Origin: Helicobacteraceae bacterium
Lineage (GTDB): Bacteria; Campylobacterota; Campylobacteria; Campylobacterales; SZUA-545
DNA: 52,880 bases
NCBI GenBank assembly: GCA_031286325.1
Contig: JAITUT010000034.1
Coordinates: forward strand, 1 to 52,880
Reading direction: 5' to 3'
The position numbers and the translations under genes were made by a program. Positions within the stretch are counted from its first letter, which is position 1; every line of letters starts with the position of its first letter. This document shows positions 43,384 through 51,934 of this stretch, in pieces. Under the pieces are notes generated by a model. The model searched no databases, had not been told where the DNA came from, and saw nothing but the letters and a program-made list of their open reading frames with translations.

Positions 43384-43893
43384 TTAAAATCCTGATAAAA
43401 CCCTATACCATCTGCGCCCGTCAAGTTTCACTTCCATTTCAACTTGGCACAAGCCGTCTTTGAATACGGTCTCTACGATCTCGGCGTTGCGGATAACCGC
43501 ATACATTTGCGTGCGAACGCTGGAATTTTGCGCGATCGCGTCTTTGAGCGTGTCTTTCGCGTTAATGCGAATACCATACATTTTTTCACCGATTTGGCGG
43601 TAGCCGTCTAAAATCGCGGCGCGTTTGGCGAGAACCAAAGCCTGCGCGGGCGAGATCGTGCTTTCAGGCGCTACGCCCATTCCGATTGCGCGGACGGTTA
43701 TGATGTTTGTCGGCTGCAAGATCGGCGAGTTGGGAATTAAGTATTCCTCTGTGTCGTCGGTGCGCGGCGGCTGGAGGGAAATAGCCGGTGTTTGTGTCGG
43801 CGCTGGTTCATAGACAACCTCTTCGACCACATATTCGGGTTCGGCTGCGAACGCTATCGCGCCCACTAAAACCCACGCTGCAAACTTTCTCAC
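43384..43893 (-). CDS. flgP: FlgP-like lipoprotein-family protein (LPP20 type)
   Basis: A 169-residue exported protein with GTG start at 43893 (AAAAGGAG upstream) and signal MRKFAAWVLVGAIAFAAEP; a longer frame to 44070 would run through the divergent gene's promoter. The C-terminal domain reads ITVRAIGMGVAPESTISPAQ...AKRAAILDGYRQIGEKMYGIRI...NAEIVETVFKDGLCQVEMEVKL, a very good match to FlgP, which forms an outer-membrane-associated disk around the flagellar motor in Campylobacter. No lipobox Cys is visible. The FlgQ partner gene is not adjacent. Confidence 0.82.
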   Translation of the reverse strand: MRKFAAWVLVGAIAFAAEPEYVVEEVVYEPAPTQTPAISLQPPRTDDTEEYLIPNSPILQPTNIITVRAIGMGVAPESTISPAQALVLAKRAAILDGYRQIGEKMYGIRINAKDTLKDAIAQNSSVRTQMYAVIRNAEIVETVFKDGLCQVEMEVKLDGRRWYRVLSGF

Positions 43894-43996
43894 TTTCGCT
43901 CCTTTTTTGACTATTGCGCCAACAAAAGCAATTGTTATTCCAATTTTTATTTCTCGCGATCCAGACAAGAAGAAAAAGAGTTTATTAAGAAAAATA

Positions 43997-44002
43997 TATA
44001 AT
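43997..44002 (+). promoter_or_regulatory. -10 box for the His/Met-tailed membrane protein gene
   Basis: TATAAT 39 bases upstream of the ATG, in a long AT-rich divergent region shared with flgP; the gene also has an AAGGAGG ribosome-binding site. Confidence 0.4.
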
Positions 44003-44040
44003 TCGGTTCTTAAAATTAAAAAGGCAATTAAGGAGGCGAA

Positions 44041-44601
44041 ATGGATCATTCCGCTACGCAAATGACCCACTATATGGAGTTGCTGATGATAAATCAGCCT
44101 TGGAACCTGCTGATATTTATGGCGGGCGTGATTGTGCTGGCGGAGAGCTTGGCGATCACAGAGCTGATTTTGCTCTACGGCGGCGGCAAGCCAAACCCGC
44201 TTGCGGCGCGGATTAACAAGATCGCGGGCGCTTTGGGCGGCGTTTATTTTTTGGGAATTATTATCTATTTAATACCCAAAGTTATAGGTTTTGAATGGCG
44301 CGGGATAATTGATATTGTCGCGGTGATTTGCTACCTTTTGAGCGGGATTCCGCTGATTTTAGTGGCTTTGCAGGACTTCAAAGTTTTGCACAAAAACGCT
44401 AGCGATCGCCTCCGACTCGGCTGGCGCGTAGCTTTTGTGGCGGTATTTCTAGTGGTTTCGCACTTGGCTATGATCGCGGGTATGGCTGATCCGTCTATTT
44501 TGGGCGGCGGCAACCACGCTCAAACGGGTATGCCCGCAATGGAAATGGACGATGATCGGGGATCGCAAGAGGAAGATCACAGCCACCACAATATGCACTA
44601 A
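44041..44601 (+). CDS. Membrane protein with His/Met-rich C-terminal tail
   Basis: A 186-residue protein with four or so spans (LLIFMAGVIVLAESLAITELILLY; ALGGVYFLGIIIYLIPKVI; IDIVAVICYLLSGIPLILVAL; VAFVAVFLVVSHLAMIAGM). The tail is rich in metal ligands: GGNHAQTGMPAMEMDDD then EEDHSHHNMH. It looks like a permease-like family of unknown function; the tail suggests copper or another soft/borderline metal. AAGGAGG site 4 bases before the ATG. Divergent from flgP. Confidence 0.7.
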   Translation: MDHSATQMTHYMELLMINQPWNLLIFMAGVIVLAESLAITELILLYGGGKPNPLAARINKIAGALGGVYFLGIIIYLIPKVIGFEWRGIIDIVAVICYLLSGIPLILVALQDFKVLHKNASDRLRLGWRVAFVAVFLVVSHLAMIAGMADPSILGGGNHAQTGMPAMEMDDDRGSQEEDHSHHNMH

Positions 44602-44710
44602 TAGGCTTTTCCCATCATTGCGGCTAAGCCCAAATCTCGATCGTAATTAAATTTACGAGATCGCGATCCGCAGCCGCAAAGAGGGGAGAGCGAAGTCCTT
44701 TAACCCCAAC

Positions 44711-44741
44711 AAAAACCCCGCGACCCAAGGAGACCGCGGGG
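44711..44741 (-). terminator. Rho-independent terminator
   Basis: On the minus strand CCCCGCG, a 12-base loop and CGCGGGG are followed by TTTTTGTT. It lies 32 bases after the stop of the gene at 44773-45234. The stretch 44602-44710 also contains the TCATTGCGGCTAAGCCC repeat fragment and a short ATCTCG/CGAGAT inverted repeat. Confidence 0.75.
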
Positions 44742-44772
44742 CGTGTAAAAAGCGAAAGCAAAAAGTTGAAGT

Positions 44773-45234
44773 TTAAGCCGCTTGAAACTCGTCGGGCATA
44801 AAGGGACGGTTTTGCGCCTCGCCCAAATTCTCGATCGTCTCCATAGCAACCGCTTTTGCGACCGCGTCTGAGAGCCTGATCTCGCCAAACTCGCCGTGGC
44901 ACGGGCGAATCTCCTCGCACGGCGGCTGCTCTTCCCAATATTTGTTCAAAGCGCCCGTAACGCTCTGCAAAGTCATCGCCCGTTTCTCGCGTTTGCTTAG
45001 CTCGCGCATACCTTTCGGATAGAAAGGGCGGTTTAGATATTCCACGACATCGCGCAAGAGCCAAGTGTTCGGCTTGTCCGACGTGCTGTTGATAATCGTA
45101 GGATTCACGAGGGTTTCCTTCTCGACCTCTTCGGGTGAAAGGAAGACTTTGTTCCCATATTTTCGCTCCAAAATCGCCATTAACTCGCTGTCAAGGCGCG
45201 ATTTAGTTTCAGAGCCCAATCTTGTATTTTGCAT
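44773..45234 (-). CDS. Hypothetical soluble protein
   Basis: A 153-residue cytoplasmic protein with no signal or span and no recognised domain. Distinctive parts: RLDSELMAILERKYGNKVFL, TSDKPNTWLLRDVVEYLNRP, and EEQPPCEEIRPCHGEFGEI with a Cys/His pair. It has a clear downstream terminator and GATC-rich composition, so it looks like a real host gene. Function unknown. Confidence 0.6.
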   Translation of the reverse strand: MQNTRLGSETKSRLDSELMAILERKYGNKVFLSPEEVEKETLVNPTIINSTSDKPNTWLLRDVVEYLNRPFYPKGMRELSKREKRAMTLQSVTGALNKYWEEQPPCEEIRPCHGEFGEIRLSDAVAKAVAMETIENLGEAQNRPFMPDEFQAA

Positions 45235-45299
45235 CTAGCAGTTCTCCGCCGAAAAATTCAAACGCAATTCTAACTTATATTCAAGCGTTTGTAAAGGGC

Positions 45300-45572
45300 T
45301 TAATCGCATTTTTTTATATTTAATCGCTCTAGCACCCGCTCAAAGAACGCGCCGCCCTCGCGATCGTAGTCGTCATCAAACTCCATATAGATCGCGCATT
45401 TGTGGCGTTCGCGCAGATCGCAGTTCTCCATTACCTTTGGCGCGATCTCGCTCTCGGCTTTAACCGCCTCGATCGCCTCCAAAATTTGAGCTTTCGCCGC
45501 TTCGTCCTCGCCATAGACCAGTTGAAGCCCCTCGTAACGCTCCTCGCGCCTGTGATACGCCTTTATCGCCAT
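45300..45572 (-). CDS. Hypothetical small acidic protein
   Basis: A 90-residue soluble protein rich in Glu and Asp with two cysteines (VMENCDLRERHKCAIYMEF). AAAGG lies before the ATG. No family recognised. It reads in the same direction as the next gene, 65 bases away. Confidence 0.55.
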   Translation of the reverse strand: MAIKAYHRREERYEGLQLVYGEDEAAKAQILEAIEAVKAESEIAPKVMENCDLRERHKCAIYMEFDDDYDREGGAFFERVLERLNIKKCD

Positions 45573-45693
45573 TCAAAAACCTTTTTTTGGTTTTAAAACG
45601 GGTGATTTTAGCCTGAAAACGCTGGAAAATCAAGGGAAAATCGGCTCGTGAGCGATATTTTCGCGTTTCGTCATAATTTCTAACTTCCCATTT

Positions 45694-45873
45694 TCAAATA
45701 GATTTAATTTCGCCAATCGTTTTTACCCGCTTTTCGCGCCGCTTGCCCTCGTGTTCGGCGTCAAGCCAAGCGGAAATTATTTTTTCGCCTTGTCCCAAAA
45801 TCCATAAATTTTTATCCAAACGCCAAAACATTGAAATTGTTGTGTAGGCGGGAGATTTTTGCGTATTCGACAC
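45694..45873 (-). CDS. Possible 59-residue protein after the chemotaxis receptor gene
   Basis: GTG-started frame MSNTQKSPAYTTISMFWRLD, continuing NLWILGQGEKIISAWLDAEH and ending in a basic tail (REKRVKTIGEIKSI). Composition looks protein-like and it fills the gap behind the receptor gene, but there is no clear ribosome-binding site; an ATG at 45831 is an alternative start. A longer frame overlaps the receptor's end. Confidence 0.35.
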   Translation of the reverse strand: MSNTQKSPAYTTISMFWRLDKNLWILGQGEKIISAWLDAEHEGKRREKRVKTIGEIKSI

Positions 45874-45925
45874 TGTGGCGAAACGCCGCCCCGCTTTTCT
45901 AAATTTTGTAAACCTTTTTAAGAAA

Positions 45926-47797
45926 TCAATTCTCTTTGAACTCCACAAGCGGTTGCGATGTTTGATTTTCAGGCGTATGCGAGGCGATAGTTTGCGGTAT
46001 GCGTAACGTCTCGCGCTGTAAATCACTATGTTTTCCGTCAATTATGCCGATTAAATCATCGACCAATTCTTTCGTTTTTGTCGCTTGACTCGACAGATTT
46101 TGCGAACTCTGCGACAAACTGCGCGAATCGGTCGCAAGGTTTTGCGTATCTTGCGTCATACCGCCGATACTTGCGTTAATTTGCGAAACGTCTCGCGCCT
46201 GCTCGTCCGCCGCTGTGGAAATTTCGGCGACTATCGTCGCTATTTTGCTTGATGTTTCTGTGATTTTCTGAATTTTTTCCGCCGTCTCTTCCGCTAAACT
46301 CACCCCTTGCGAACTGCTTTTTTGCGAACTTTCTATAAGCTCGGCGGTTTTTTTCGCGCTTTCCGCGCTTCGCCGCGCCAAATTTTTAACCTCTTCCGCA
46401 ACTACCGCAAATCCTTTGCCCGCTTCGCCCGCCCGCGCCGCTTCAACCGCCGCGTTAAGCGCCAAAAGATTGGTCTGAAACGCTATGTCGTCAATATCTT
46501 TAACAATTTTTGCCGTCTGGTTGCTGGAATCTCTTATTTCAATAATCGCGTCTTGCAAACGGTTCATAGCGTCTTGGCTTGCGTTCGCCCTTTCCGCGCT
46601 GTCCTTAACCAAAGCGTCCGCGTTTTTTGAATTGTCGGCTGTTTGCTTGGTCATCAAAGTAATTTCATTTAACGAAGATAACATTTCTTCCAAACTTGAC
46701 GCCTGCCTATCCGACGCGTTGGAGAGCGAATCTACCGCCATCGAGCTTTCGCGCGCGGCGTCCGCAAACACGTTCGCGCCGCTGTTTAAGCCGTCCGCTA
46801 ACCTTTTAAGCTCATTGACTATTGATTTAGAGAACATTCTCGTATATACAATCGCAATCACCAAGAAAAGGATAATGGTGAAGATCGCGCAATAAATCGT
46901 TTGGTTTTGCCTATTTGACGACTGTATAGAAAGTTTTTGCAGGGTTTCCAACTGCGCTTTCGCCAATTCGCCTGTAATCGAAGAAAGTTCGCGGTAATGC
47001 GCGACTCTCTCCGCCGCAAGGGCGTCGGCTTTGGCGTAAATATCTACAAGTTGCGCCATTTCCGAATTGTATTCTTTTATAGCGTTGATTATTTTCTGCG
47101 ACAAATCTTTGAAATATGGAGCGGACGCCGCTCTGTTTATCTCGGCGAATATATTCTCCACCGTCTTCATATTCTCAGTCGCGAAAGCGGCGACTTCGTG
47201 CCTTTGCGCTGCGGTCGCCGCGCGCGATACCGCTAAAGAGGCGATCTCCGATTTTCCGATACCTTTGTAAGCGGCAAACGCCTCTAATAATCTGTTTTGC
47301 GCGACTGACGCTTTTATCGCCTCTCTCCAATATTTTTCAAGGAGGGCTTCAATTTCAACGGTCAATCTCTCTACGTTTTGCTTGTGGCTGTACGACTTTA
47401 TCGCTTGTTCGTTTATTTCGGCGGACAAACTACGATATTCTTTCGTCATTGCAAGTAAGTTATCGATGTTTTTTGCCGTTTGGGGAAGGACATCGGGATA
47501 TTTTTGCGTCAAAACTTTCACTTCCTTAAGCGCCGCGTCCAATTCTTCAAGCGCGCTTAGCCCAGCGTCATAAATGCTTTGGTCGAATGTGTATTGGTAC
47601 GCGCGGAAATTGTATCCCGCGTTCAAAACCGCTCTATTTACGCGGAATGTGCTGTTTGCCGCGGGAGCGTACGCGCTCACTTGCAAATCGGCTTCGGCTT
47701 TTCCTTGCAAATTCAAAAAAACTATCAACGCCGCAAACAGCAGCACCAGCGCGGAAGAAATTATAAACGCCCGATACATCCATAATCTTAAGACCAT
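45926..47797 (-). CDS. Methyl-accepting chemotaxis protein
   Basis: A 623-residue receptor. First span [19 protein letters not shown], a periplasmic helical sensor of about 260 residues, second span [20 protein letters not shown] near residue 300, then a long cytoplasmic coiled coil. The hairpin tip is intact: [45 protein letters not shown]. It controls CheA and so swimming direction. No CheR-tether pentapeptide at the C-terminus. Ligand unknown. Confidence 0.93.
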   Translation of the reverse strand: MVLRLWMYRAFIISSALVLLFAALIVFLNLQGKAEADLQVSAYAPAANSTFRVNRAVLNAGYNFRAYQYTFDQSIYDAGLSALEELDAALKEVKVLTQKYPDVLPQTAKNIDNLLAMTKEYRSLSAEINEQAIKSYSHKQNVERLTVEIEALLEKYWREAIKASVAQNRLLEAFAAYKGIGKSEIASLAVSRAATAAQRHEVAAFATENMKTVENIFAEINRAASAPYFKDLSQKIINAIKEYNSEMAQLVDIYAKADALAAERVAHYRELSSITGELAKAQLETLQKLSIQSSNRQNQTIYCAIFTIILFLVIAIVYTRMFSKSIVNELKRLADGLNSGANVFADAARESSMAVDSLSNASDRQASSLEEMLSSLNEITLMTKQTADNSKNADALVKDSAERANASQDAMNRLQDAIIEIRDSSNQTAKIVKDIDDIAFQTNLLALNAAVEAARAGEAGKGFAVVAEEVKNLARRSAESAKKTAELIESSQKSSSQGVSLAEETAEKIQKITETSSKIATIVAEISTAADEQARDVSQINASIGGMTQDTQNLATDSRSLSQSSQNLSSQATKTKELVDDLIGIIDGKHSDLQRETLRIPQTIASHTPENQTSQPLVEFKEN

Positions 47798-47874
47798 AGA
47801 AACATCCTAATAAATTGGTTGAAAACTCTAAGCATACTGAATTATACAAAAAGTTTTAGCTAAACTGTCGCGCA

Positions 47875-48540
47875 ATGAGCAGGATAATTATTTACGGCGA
47901 TATTCACGGCTGTTTGGACGAGTGGCTGACTTTGCGCGCGAAAGTTAAAGCGGACGCGAACGATCGGGAATTTTGCGTAGGCGATCTGCTGAACAAAGGA
48001 CCCAAGCCGCTTGAGACTTTGCGTTACGCGCAAGAAAACGGCGTGAAATCCGTGCTTGGAAACCACGAGGAGAAGTATTTGGAGATCGCGGCGGCGGCGA
48101 AAATAGGCGATACTATAGGTTTAGAGCGCCACCTTGCGACATTTAAGAAATTTTCACCCGCCGATCTGGATTTTTTATTCGCGATGCCGCGATCTATTAA
48201 AGTCGCCAACCTCGCGATAGTCCACGCCGGACTCACAAATTCTGTGGATTTGGCAAATCTGGCGTCTGAGCAGAGCCAAATTCTAACGCGCCTGCGATAT
48301 ATTTCGCTCGGCGACGATTATAGGTTTTGGGCGGAGCTTTACAACGGCAATCAAGGTTTTGTGGTCTATGGGCACACGCCGGGCGATGTGCGGCGCGACA
48401 AACACGCGATCGGAATCGACACAGGCTGCGTCTATGGCTACTCTCTGACGGCGGCGATCTTTAATTGGCACGGCAAAATTTTAGATGTTTTGAATGTGGA
48501 GACTAAATCCGTCCGCGCCGCGAAAGAATACTCTAAATAG
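47875..48540 (+). CDS. Metallophosphatase (PrpA/ApaH-like)
   Basis: A 221-residue calcineurin-like phosphoesterase with the metal motifs YGDIHGCLDEW, CVGDLLNKGPKPLETL, VLGNHEEKY, LAIVHAGL and YGHTPGDVRR. These fit small Ser/Thr protein phosphatases and symmetric diadenosine tetraphosphate hydrolases; sequence alone does not decide. The visible start has a weak upstream site. Confidence 0.85.
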   Translation: MSRIIIYGDIHGCLDEWLTLRAKVKADANDREFCVGDLLNKGPKPLETLRYAQENGVKSVLGNHEEKYLEIAAAAKIGDTIGLERHLATFKKFSPADLDFLFAMPRSIKVANLAIVHAGLTNSVDLANLASEQSQILTRLRYISLGDDYRFWAELYNGNQGFVVYGHTPGDVRRDKHAIGIDTGCVYGYSLTAAIFNWHGKILDVLNVETKSVRAAKEYSK

Positions 48541-48591
48541 CGGATTTAGATAGACTTTCCTAACTAATACAATATGCCCAAAAGGTGATTT

Positions 48592-49203
48592 ATGTTGCGA
48601 AACGGCGCGGAAATTTTTATGAAATTGCGCTCTATCGGGGTTTTGCCGCGAGATTTTTCGGCGCAAAGTTTTTTACCCCCCAGCCGCGGCGAAATTTATT
48701 TGCTTTTGCGCGCGCTTTTAGATCGCAAAGTAAAAAGCGCGGAGTTAGAAAAATTACTTGATTTTTATAAGCGCGAGGGTTTAAAAAATTTTGCGCCGAT
48801 CGCGGCGAGAATCGACAAACGATATTTTTCGGATTTGGCGCGGTTTTTAGAGAACGCAGATGAGAGTTTCGGCAGTTTTGAGAATTTCAAAGCGAACGTT
48901 TCGCGCGAGTGGCTTTTGGAGCAAAAAGGGGTAGGGCTTAAAACAGCAGATTTCATATTGTTATTTGTCTGCGATCGCGGCGAAATTTTACCCGTTTCGC
49001 CCGAAGCTGTGAAGTTATTGAACAAACTAGGCTATGAGTTTGATGATTATGAAGAGATTCAAAGTTTTCTAACGAGCGGCGATTTTGATAAAGTTTGCTC
49101 TGAAATTAAAGTAGATCGCGAGGAGATTTTTGCCTTTTTTTACGCGGCGATCTCAGAGTTTATTAAAAATAAAAAATACGCGAATATGAAATTAGAAAAT
49201 TAA
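48592..49203 (+). CDS. MagIII-like helix-hairpin-helix protein with altered active site
   Basis: A 203-residue protein with the HhH-GPD outline. FENFKANVSREWLLEQKGVGLKTADFILLFVC matches the hairpin region of Helicobacter 3-methyladenine glycosylase MagIII, and LNKLGYEFDDYEEIQSFL the following helix. Where MagIII has its catalytic Asp (VVDKYS) this protein has LPVSPEA, and the aromatic WWWP platform near the start is replaced by FLPP. It may be a non-catalytic paralogue or act by another mechanism. AAAGGTG site before the ATG. The next gene starts one base after its stop codon. Confidence 0.6.
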   Translation: MLRNGAEIFMKLRSIGVLPRDFSAQSFLPPSRGEIYLLLRALLDRKVKSAELEKLLDFYKREGLKNFAPIAARIDKRYFSDLARFLENADESFGSFENFKANVSREWLLEQKGVGLKTADFILLFVCDRGEILPVSPEAVKLLNKLGYEFDDYEEIQSFLTSGDFDKVCSEIKVDREEIFAFFYAAISEFIKNKKYANMKLEN

Positions 49204-49204
49204 A

Positions 49205-51934
49205 GTGAAAAAGTTTCTTTTTTTAACATTTTTTGCGATAAATTTATTCGCAGTGTCTGGGGATATTGATTACTACATTTCCGATACCAAAAACGGTGAA
49301 ATTATTTTCGGCGCGGATTTATCTAACGAAGCTAACAAAACCGCGGCGGATTTTGACGCCCTAATCGATCTCTACAACCTAGACTTCGGCTACAAACTCG
49401 CAAACCGCCCGATCCTCGCTATGATGAGCTACAAAAACCAAATCGCAAACGCCTTCGCCGCCACCGCGCCGTTTGTGTTAATGACTTATTACAGCGGCGC
49501 GCCGTTAATGATCGACTACTTTGGCTACACCGATTGGGCGCAAGAATTATTAGCCCACGAAGGCTCTCATTTATATCAACTAGACGCGAAAGGCACAGCC
49601 CCGATCGTATGGGAAAAGTTGTTCGGCGCGAATTATATGCCGATCGTTTTAGGAATTATTCCTTTATGGACGTTTCCTAATGATTTTTTACCTGCTTTTA
49701 TCATAGAGGGTAACGCTGTTTTCAACGAATCGCGCGTAACTGGCGGAGGCAGGCTCTACGGCGGTCGCCATAAAGCGTTATTTTTGTCGCTATTAAAGGC
49801 GAATTTACTAACTCCTGAACGCATTATAAATTCGCATAGAAAATTCCCGTTTGGCGAAGAAAAATATATAGTCGGCGGATTCTTTATGGAATATCTCGCG
49901 AATAAATACGGCGCGAAAAATGTAAACAGCTTTTTTTTAGCGCAGGGCGATCGCTGGATAAATCCATTTTTGCTCTCTAGAAGCTACTATGAGAATTTCG
50001 GCTCTGATGCATACTACGATCTGCTCGAATTTTTCGCGTTTTATAAACAAGAAGCGAGCGAATTTAACGAGCAGCGGGGCGTAGTAATTTCGCGCGGCAA
50101 ATCTTTCGCCCCTTTGGGTAAAAACAAATCGGAAATTATTATCTACGAGAGCGATAATCTCTCTTACGGCGATCTGATCGTTTTTAATATCGCGAGCGAC
50201 GAAATCAAAAAAATCAAAGGCGATTTTTACGCGGGAATGCCCTTTAACATTGAGGGCGAGTATTACACCGCCGCCGAAGGCTACGCCGAGACTGACGCGA
50301 TCAAAACTTCGCTCTTTGACGCCTCGCGCGCGCCGAACCACCGCTATGACGGCAAAGTTTTGCTAGATCATTTTTTGGGCAACGACCTATTTTTCAAAAC
50401 GGACGCCGACTTTCGCCGCCCCGCGCTTTACGAAGAGGGCGGCGGCAAACTCCGCTTTCTAGGCGCAAAAGTCTCGCGCGCGATCTACGGGGCGGACGGC
50501 GCGTTATTCACCGTACGCTTTGAACCTGAGACGAACGCGAGTTTCACGGGCGGCGCGAAGGGCAAAAGAGTTTTTTACAGAGACGAAACGCGCCTCTTTG
50601 AAACAACCGCGATCGCGGCTTTAACCGATGTTTTGCCGAGCGGGGCGGCGCTTTTTGTCGCTCCCACGCGGCGCGGCAACGGGCTTTTTATTTTCCAAAA
50701 TAATCGCGTTCTGCGGCTGGGGAGCGCGGACAACATTTTAGACGCGCGCCACATTGAGGGCGAAGATTATATGCTCACCTGCGTTACGGCGGAGGGCTAC
50801 GAGACGATGATCGCTAAATTTCCCGCGCGCTTCGCTACGAACGAGCAGCCGTTTGCGCGCGCGCCTTTAGACGGCGAACCCGCGCCTAAAGTGATAGCAA
50901 ACGTCCCAGAAAAGCCGCTTTCTCCTCGCAAATACTACGCGCCTTTGCAAATGCGCTACTCCTCGGCGTATCCTACGATCGCCTACGAGGACGGCAATAT
51001 CACGGGCTCGATTGATATTAGATTCACCGACCCCTTAATGTTTAACGCTCTTACGATCGGCGGCGGCAAAAACGAGCGCGACTTTTACACGGCGCAATAC
51101 GAAAACATTCGGCATTTACTCTTTTTTGGCGGCGGGATTTACGGCGAGGGCGGGCGAAAGAATCCTATAGAACGCGGCTTCGGCGCGGCTATTTACGCGG
51201 GTTATCAGATTTGGCGGCGCGACACAAGCGCGGCGAATTTAACCCTTTACAAGCTCTTTGACCCAGATGATCGCAACAATTCGCCCGAGATCGCGGCGTT
51301 AAATTACTCATACAGAAAAGCGCACTCGTTAGCGACGTTTAACGAAACGGAGCTATCAATTAGCGCGTATGCGAGGCGCAATGAGCGCGTCGCTCCTGAT
51401 AAGGCTTCAATGGCGGATAAACTCCGCGTTGAAAGCGCGTATAAAGGCGAGATTTCGTTGGGGTCCGCGCTTTACACGGGCGAAATTTTTCAGTCTTTCG
51501 CGAGGATCGGCGGTAGTTACGCGGCGGCGGATTACGAGACGCTTTTTTTGCGCGAAAAACAGAAATTTCCCGTCGATCCGTTAGATTTGCCGTTACTTAA
51601 TATGCCTATGAATTACTACGCAAAGGAGGTTCGCGCAGGTTTTTCTGAACTGCTTTTACACTTTGAGACGCCGTTTGCTGGCTGGACTTTGCCCTTTGGA
51701 TTGCAGTCGATTTCGCCCGGAGCGCGTTATGACGCGGCGAAACTCGCGCTGGACGAAGATAAAATCTATGTGAAAAGCGGCAAAAACTCCATTTTAGTCG
51801 AAGAAAAGAGCGCGTTTGCCGACTTTGAATTTCTCTTCGCGCACAGCGTCTTTTTCAAGGTTCGCGCCGCTTTCGCGCGAAATTCCTTAAATAAAGACGA
51901 CAGATTTTTTATTCAATTGCAAAGCGAGCTGTGA
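49205..51934 (+). CDS. Large exported HExxH metalloprotease-like / beta-barrel protein
   Basis: A 909-residue protein with GTG start and a signal peptide (MKKFLFLTFFAINLFAVSG). Residues around 115 carry ELLAHEGSHLYQLD, an HExxH zinc motif, with a downstream EGNAVFNES that could give the third ligand. The middle third is repeat-like beta sequence (RGKSFAPLGKNKSEIIIYES...), probably a propeller. The last 300 residues alternate in barrel fashion and end KDDRFFIQLQSEL. I infer an outer-membrane-anchored surface protease. Its stop overlaps the glycosyltransferase start (TGATG). Confidence 0.6.
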   Translation: MKKFLFLTFFAINLFAVSGDIDYYISDTKNGEIIFGADLSNEANKTAADFDALIDLYNLDFGYKLANRPILAMMSYKNQIANAFAATAPFVLMTYYSGAPLMIDYFGYTDWAQELLAHEGSHLYQLDAKGTAPIVWEKLFGANYMPIVLGIIPLWTFPNDFLPAFIIEGNAVFNESRVTGGGRLYGGRHKALFLSLLKANLLTPERIINSHRKFPFGEEKYIVGGFFMEYLANKYGAKNVNSFFLAQGDRWINPFLLSRSYYENFGSDAYYDLLEFFAFYKQEASEFNEQRGVVISRGKSFAPLGKNKSEIIIYESDNLSYGDLIVFNIASDEIKKIKGDFYAGMPFNIEGEYYTAAEGYAETDAIKTSLFDASRAPNHRYDGKVLLDHFLGNDLFFKTDADFRRPALYEEGGGKLRFLGAKVSRAIYGADGALFTVRFEPETNASFTGGAKGKRVFYRDETRLFETTAIAALTDVLPSGAALFVAPTRRGNGLFIFQNNRVLRLGSADNILDARHIEGEDYMLTCVTAEGYETMIAKFPARFATNEQPFARAPLDGEPAPKVIANVPEKPLSPRKYYAPLQMRYSSAYPTIAYEDGNITGSIDIRFTDPLMFNALTIGGGKNERDFYTAQYENIRHLLFFGGGIYGEGGRKNPIERGFGAAIYAGYQIWRRDTSAANLTLYKLFDPDDRNNSPEIAALNYSYRKAHSLATFNETELSISAYARRNERVAPDKASMADKLRVESAYKGEISLGSALYTGEIFQSFARIGGSYAAADYETLFLREKQKFPVDPLDLPLLNMPMNYYAKEVRAGFSELLLHFETPFAGWTLPFGLQSISPGARYDAAKLALDEDKIYVKSGKNSILVEEKSAFADFEFLFAHSVFFKVRAAFARNSLNKDDRFFIQLQSEL

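Noticed and set aside
44624-45064. 146-codon minus frame overlapping the gene at 44773-45234
   Set aside because: Runs through the terminator hairpin and overlaps a better-supported frame.
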